From: JBEKJU01 sp050011095
GTDB taxonomy: Bacteria; Desulfobacterota; Syntrophorhabdia; Syntrophorhabdales; WCHB1-27
Assembly: GCA_050011095.1 (NCBI GenBank)
Contig: JBEKJU010000217.1
Location: forward strand, 1 to 6,408
Reading direction: 5' to 3'
DNA length: 6,408 bases
The stretch's first letter is position 1; each line of letters begins with the position of its first letter. Positions 4,735 to 6,408 of this stretch are shown here, one piece after another. The notes below the pieces were generated by a model, which was not told where the DNA came from, did not search any database, and saw only the letters and a list, made by a program, of their open reading frames with translations. The position numbers and the translations under genes were made by a program.

Positions 4735-6408
4735 ATGTCAACGAACGGCGCTACACACAAAAATCGAGCCGCGGCCCTTTTTACATCGTATGGCCTGACC
4801 GTTCTTTTGGTCGCCGCGGCAACGGCCGTACGCTGGGGCCTCGGGTACGCCTTCGGCCCCATGCCTCCCTTTCTCACGTTCTACCCGGCCCTGATGCTCG
4901 CCGCGCTCATCGGCGGGCTCGGCCCAGGACTCGTTGCTACGGGACTGGGGGGTCTCGCCGCGAACTATTTTTTCATTCCGCCGATAGGCTCACTCAGGAT
5001 AACGAACTTCGGCGATGGGGTGGCCCTCGGCCTTTTCTGCTTTGTCGGGGCATCCATCAGCATCATCACGGATCGGCTGCGCGCGGCGCGGGCAGGGCAG
5101 GCCAGGCGGGAGAGCGAGGAACGCTATCGCACGCTCTTCGACGCGATGACAGAGGGCTTTGCCCTCCATGAGATCATCTGCGACGAAAAGGGTAAGCCCT
5201 GCGATTACCGTTTCCTGGAGATCAATCCCGCCTTCGAGCGTCTGACCGGTCTCAAGCGGGACGATCTCCTGGGCAAAACGGTGAGGGATGTCATGCCGGA
5301 GACCGAGCCTTACTGGATCGAGACTTACGGCAAGGTGGCCCTCACGGGAGAGCCCGTGCACTTCGAGAACTTCGCATCCTCGCTCCAGAGGCACTACGAG
5401 GTCTTTGCCTACAGCCCCGCCCCCGGTCAGTTCGCCGCCCTGTTCACGGACGTCACCGTGCGCAAGAAGGCGGAGATTGCCCTTCAGGCAAGCGAGCAGC
5501 GTTGGGCCACGACGCTTTCGAGAATCGGCGACGCGGTCATCGCCACCGATGTGGCCGGCAGGATCACGTTCATGAACGCCGTGGCGGAAGAAATGACCGG
5601 TTGGACACTCGAAGAGGCTTCGGTGAGGCCGATGACGGAGGTATTCAACATCATCAACGAGCAGACCCGCGGTGAGGTTGAGAATCCGGTCGCCAAGGTG
5701 CTGCGGCAAGGCATGGTGGTCGGTCTCGCCAACCACACGATCCTCGTGAAGAAGGACGGGACGGAGGTGCCCATCGACGACAGCGGCGCGCCCATACGGG
5801 ACGGGGACGGCCACACCACGGGTGTCGTGCTCGTCTTCCGCGACATCACCGGGCGCAGGGAGGCCGAGGAGGCGCTGCGCAAGGCCCGTGACGAGCTGGA
5901 AGAGCGGGTGATCGAGAGGACCGAGGCGCTCAGGCGACAGGCGGATTTACTTGAACTTGCCTATGACGCCATTATTCTCCGTGACCTCGACAGCAGGGTG
6001 ATCTTCTGGAACGCCCGCGCCAGGGATGTTTATGGGTTTACCGAGGACGAAGCCATCGGCCAGGTGAGCCTCACGCTTCTTCAGACCAAATTTTCCATGC
6101 CCTTCGAGGAACACATGGAGGTCCTTACCAGGGAGGGCCATTGGGAGGGGGAGCTGACCCATATGGCAAAGGACGGCCGCCGACTTGTGGTACTAAGCCG
6201 GCAGGCCCTCCAAAGGGATGAATCAGGGCGGCCGGTGGCGATCATGGAAATGAACCTAGACATCACCGAACAGAAGCGCATAGAGGCCCAGCTCCGCCAG
6301 GCCCAGAAGATGGAGGCCCTCGGGACACTATCCGGCGGCATCGCCCATGACTTCAACAACATCCTTGCGGCAATCATAGGGTTTACCGAATTGGTTCATG
6401 ATGTAGTA
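4735..6408 (+). CDS. Membrane PAS-domain sensor histidine kinase with DUF4118 domain (truncated by window end)
   Basis: The 558 visible residues begin with a DUF4118 membrane domain (about 14-113), like that of KdpD. It has four likely transmembrane segments and the family motif FYPALMLAALIGGLGPGL (49-66) with a short FFIPPIGSL linker (79-87). Three PAS domains follow (about 126-245, 252-376 and 400-514), separated by helical linkers, the one at 375-402 probably a coiled coil. The HisKA dimerisation domain begins near 520, with phosphoacceptor H538 in GGIAHDFNN (534-542). The HDFNN form is typical of kinases that often carry a C-terminal receiver. The ATPase domain and anything beyond lie outside the window. 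The ATG at 4735 is a provisional start: only a weak AGGG lies upstream, and GTG 4723 or 4687 are possible in frame. It is divergent from the REC/HD-GYP and HPt genes and may feed phosphate to them. Confidence 0.92.
   Translation, partial: MSTNGATHKNRAAALFTSYGLTVLLVAAATAVRWGLGYAFGPMPPFLTFYPALMLAALIGGLGPGLVATGLGGLAANYFFIPPIGSLRITNFGDGVALGLFCFVGASISIITDRLRAARAGQARRESEERYRTLFDAMTEGFALHEIICDEKGKPCDYRFLEINPAFERLTGLKRDDLLGKTVRDVMPETEPYWIETYGKVALTGEPVHFENFASSLQRHYEVFAYSPAPGQFAALFTDVTVRKKAEIALQASEQRWATTLSRIGDAVIATDVAGRITFMNAVAEEMTGWTLEEASVRPMTEVFNIINEQTRGEVENPVAKVLRQGMVVGLANHTILVKKDGTEVPIDDSGAPIRDGDGHTTGVVLVFRDITGRREAEEALRKARDELEERVIERTEALRRQADLLELAYDAIILRDLDSRVIFWNARARDVYGFTEDEAIGQVSLTLLQTKFSMPFEEHMEVLTREGHWEGELTHMAKDGRRLVVLSRQALQRDESGRPVAIMEMNLDITEQKRIEAQLRQAQKMEALGTLSGGIAHDFNNILAAIIGFTELVHDVV

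Noticed and set aside
4305..4877. A 190-residue minus-strand frame across the intergenic region
   Set aside because: It passes through the REP-like palindromes and the start of the kinase gene, and it has no ribosome binding site or family.
4990..5814. A 274-residue minus-strand frame
   Set aside because: It is antisense to the PAS domains of the histidine kinase and has no recognisable domain.

Overview
The window looks like chromosomal DNA of a GC-rich, signalling-heavy environmental bacterium. The combination of a DUF4118/multi-PAS kinase, a REC/HD-GYP protein, many stable palindromes and a REP-like repeat of the 'CATTCCGGCG...CGCCGGAAT' kind suggests Desulfobacterota (the former Deltaproteobacteria) or Nitrospirota. 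This is inference from style, not from a marker gene.

Layout. (1) Bases 1-458 hold no convincing complete gene. One reading frame is open from the left edge to 240, followed by or overlapping a structure-rich element (about 148-330) made of four or five strong hairpins. A sigma54-like promoter (350-365) and a sigma70-like promoter (420-449) then point rightwards. (2) Bases 525-1714 form a clearly AT-richer three-gene plus-strand cassette: a DUF3467 protein, an unrecognised 159-aa protein, and a 104-aa protein with a RelE/HigB-like C-terminal half. It looks acquired. (3) Bases 1718-4135 are a GC-rich minus-strand operon read right to left: a 519-aa protein with a degenerate GGDEF domain, a receiver (REC) and an HD-GYP domain; an HPt protein; and a 94-aa uncharacterised protein. 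(4) Bases 4136-4734 form a long divergent intergenic region with two GC-rich hairpins, a 170-bp REP-like element bounded by a perfect 17-bp inverted repeat, a TATAAT box and a long leader stem-loop. (5) From 4735 to the right edge, truncated, is a membrane histidine kinase: DUF4118, three PAS domains, and a HisKA domain with its histidine.

The kinase, the HPt protein and the REC/HD-GYP protein carry the domain types needed for a phosphorelay that would control cyclic-di-GMP breakdown. The pairing is inferred from adjacency only. The plus-strand cassette ends 3 bp from the minus-strand operon's last gene and appears functionally unrelated. Its best interpretation is a small accessory module, possibly toxin-antitoxin-like, with its own promoters.
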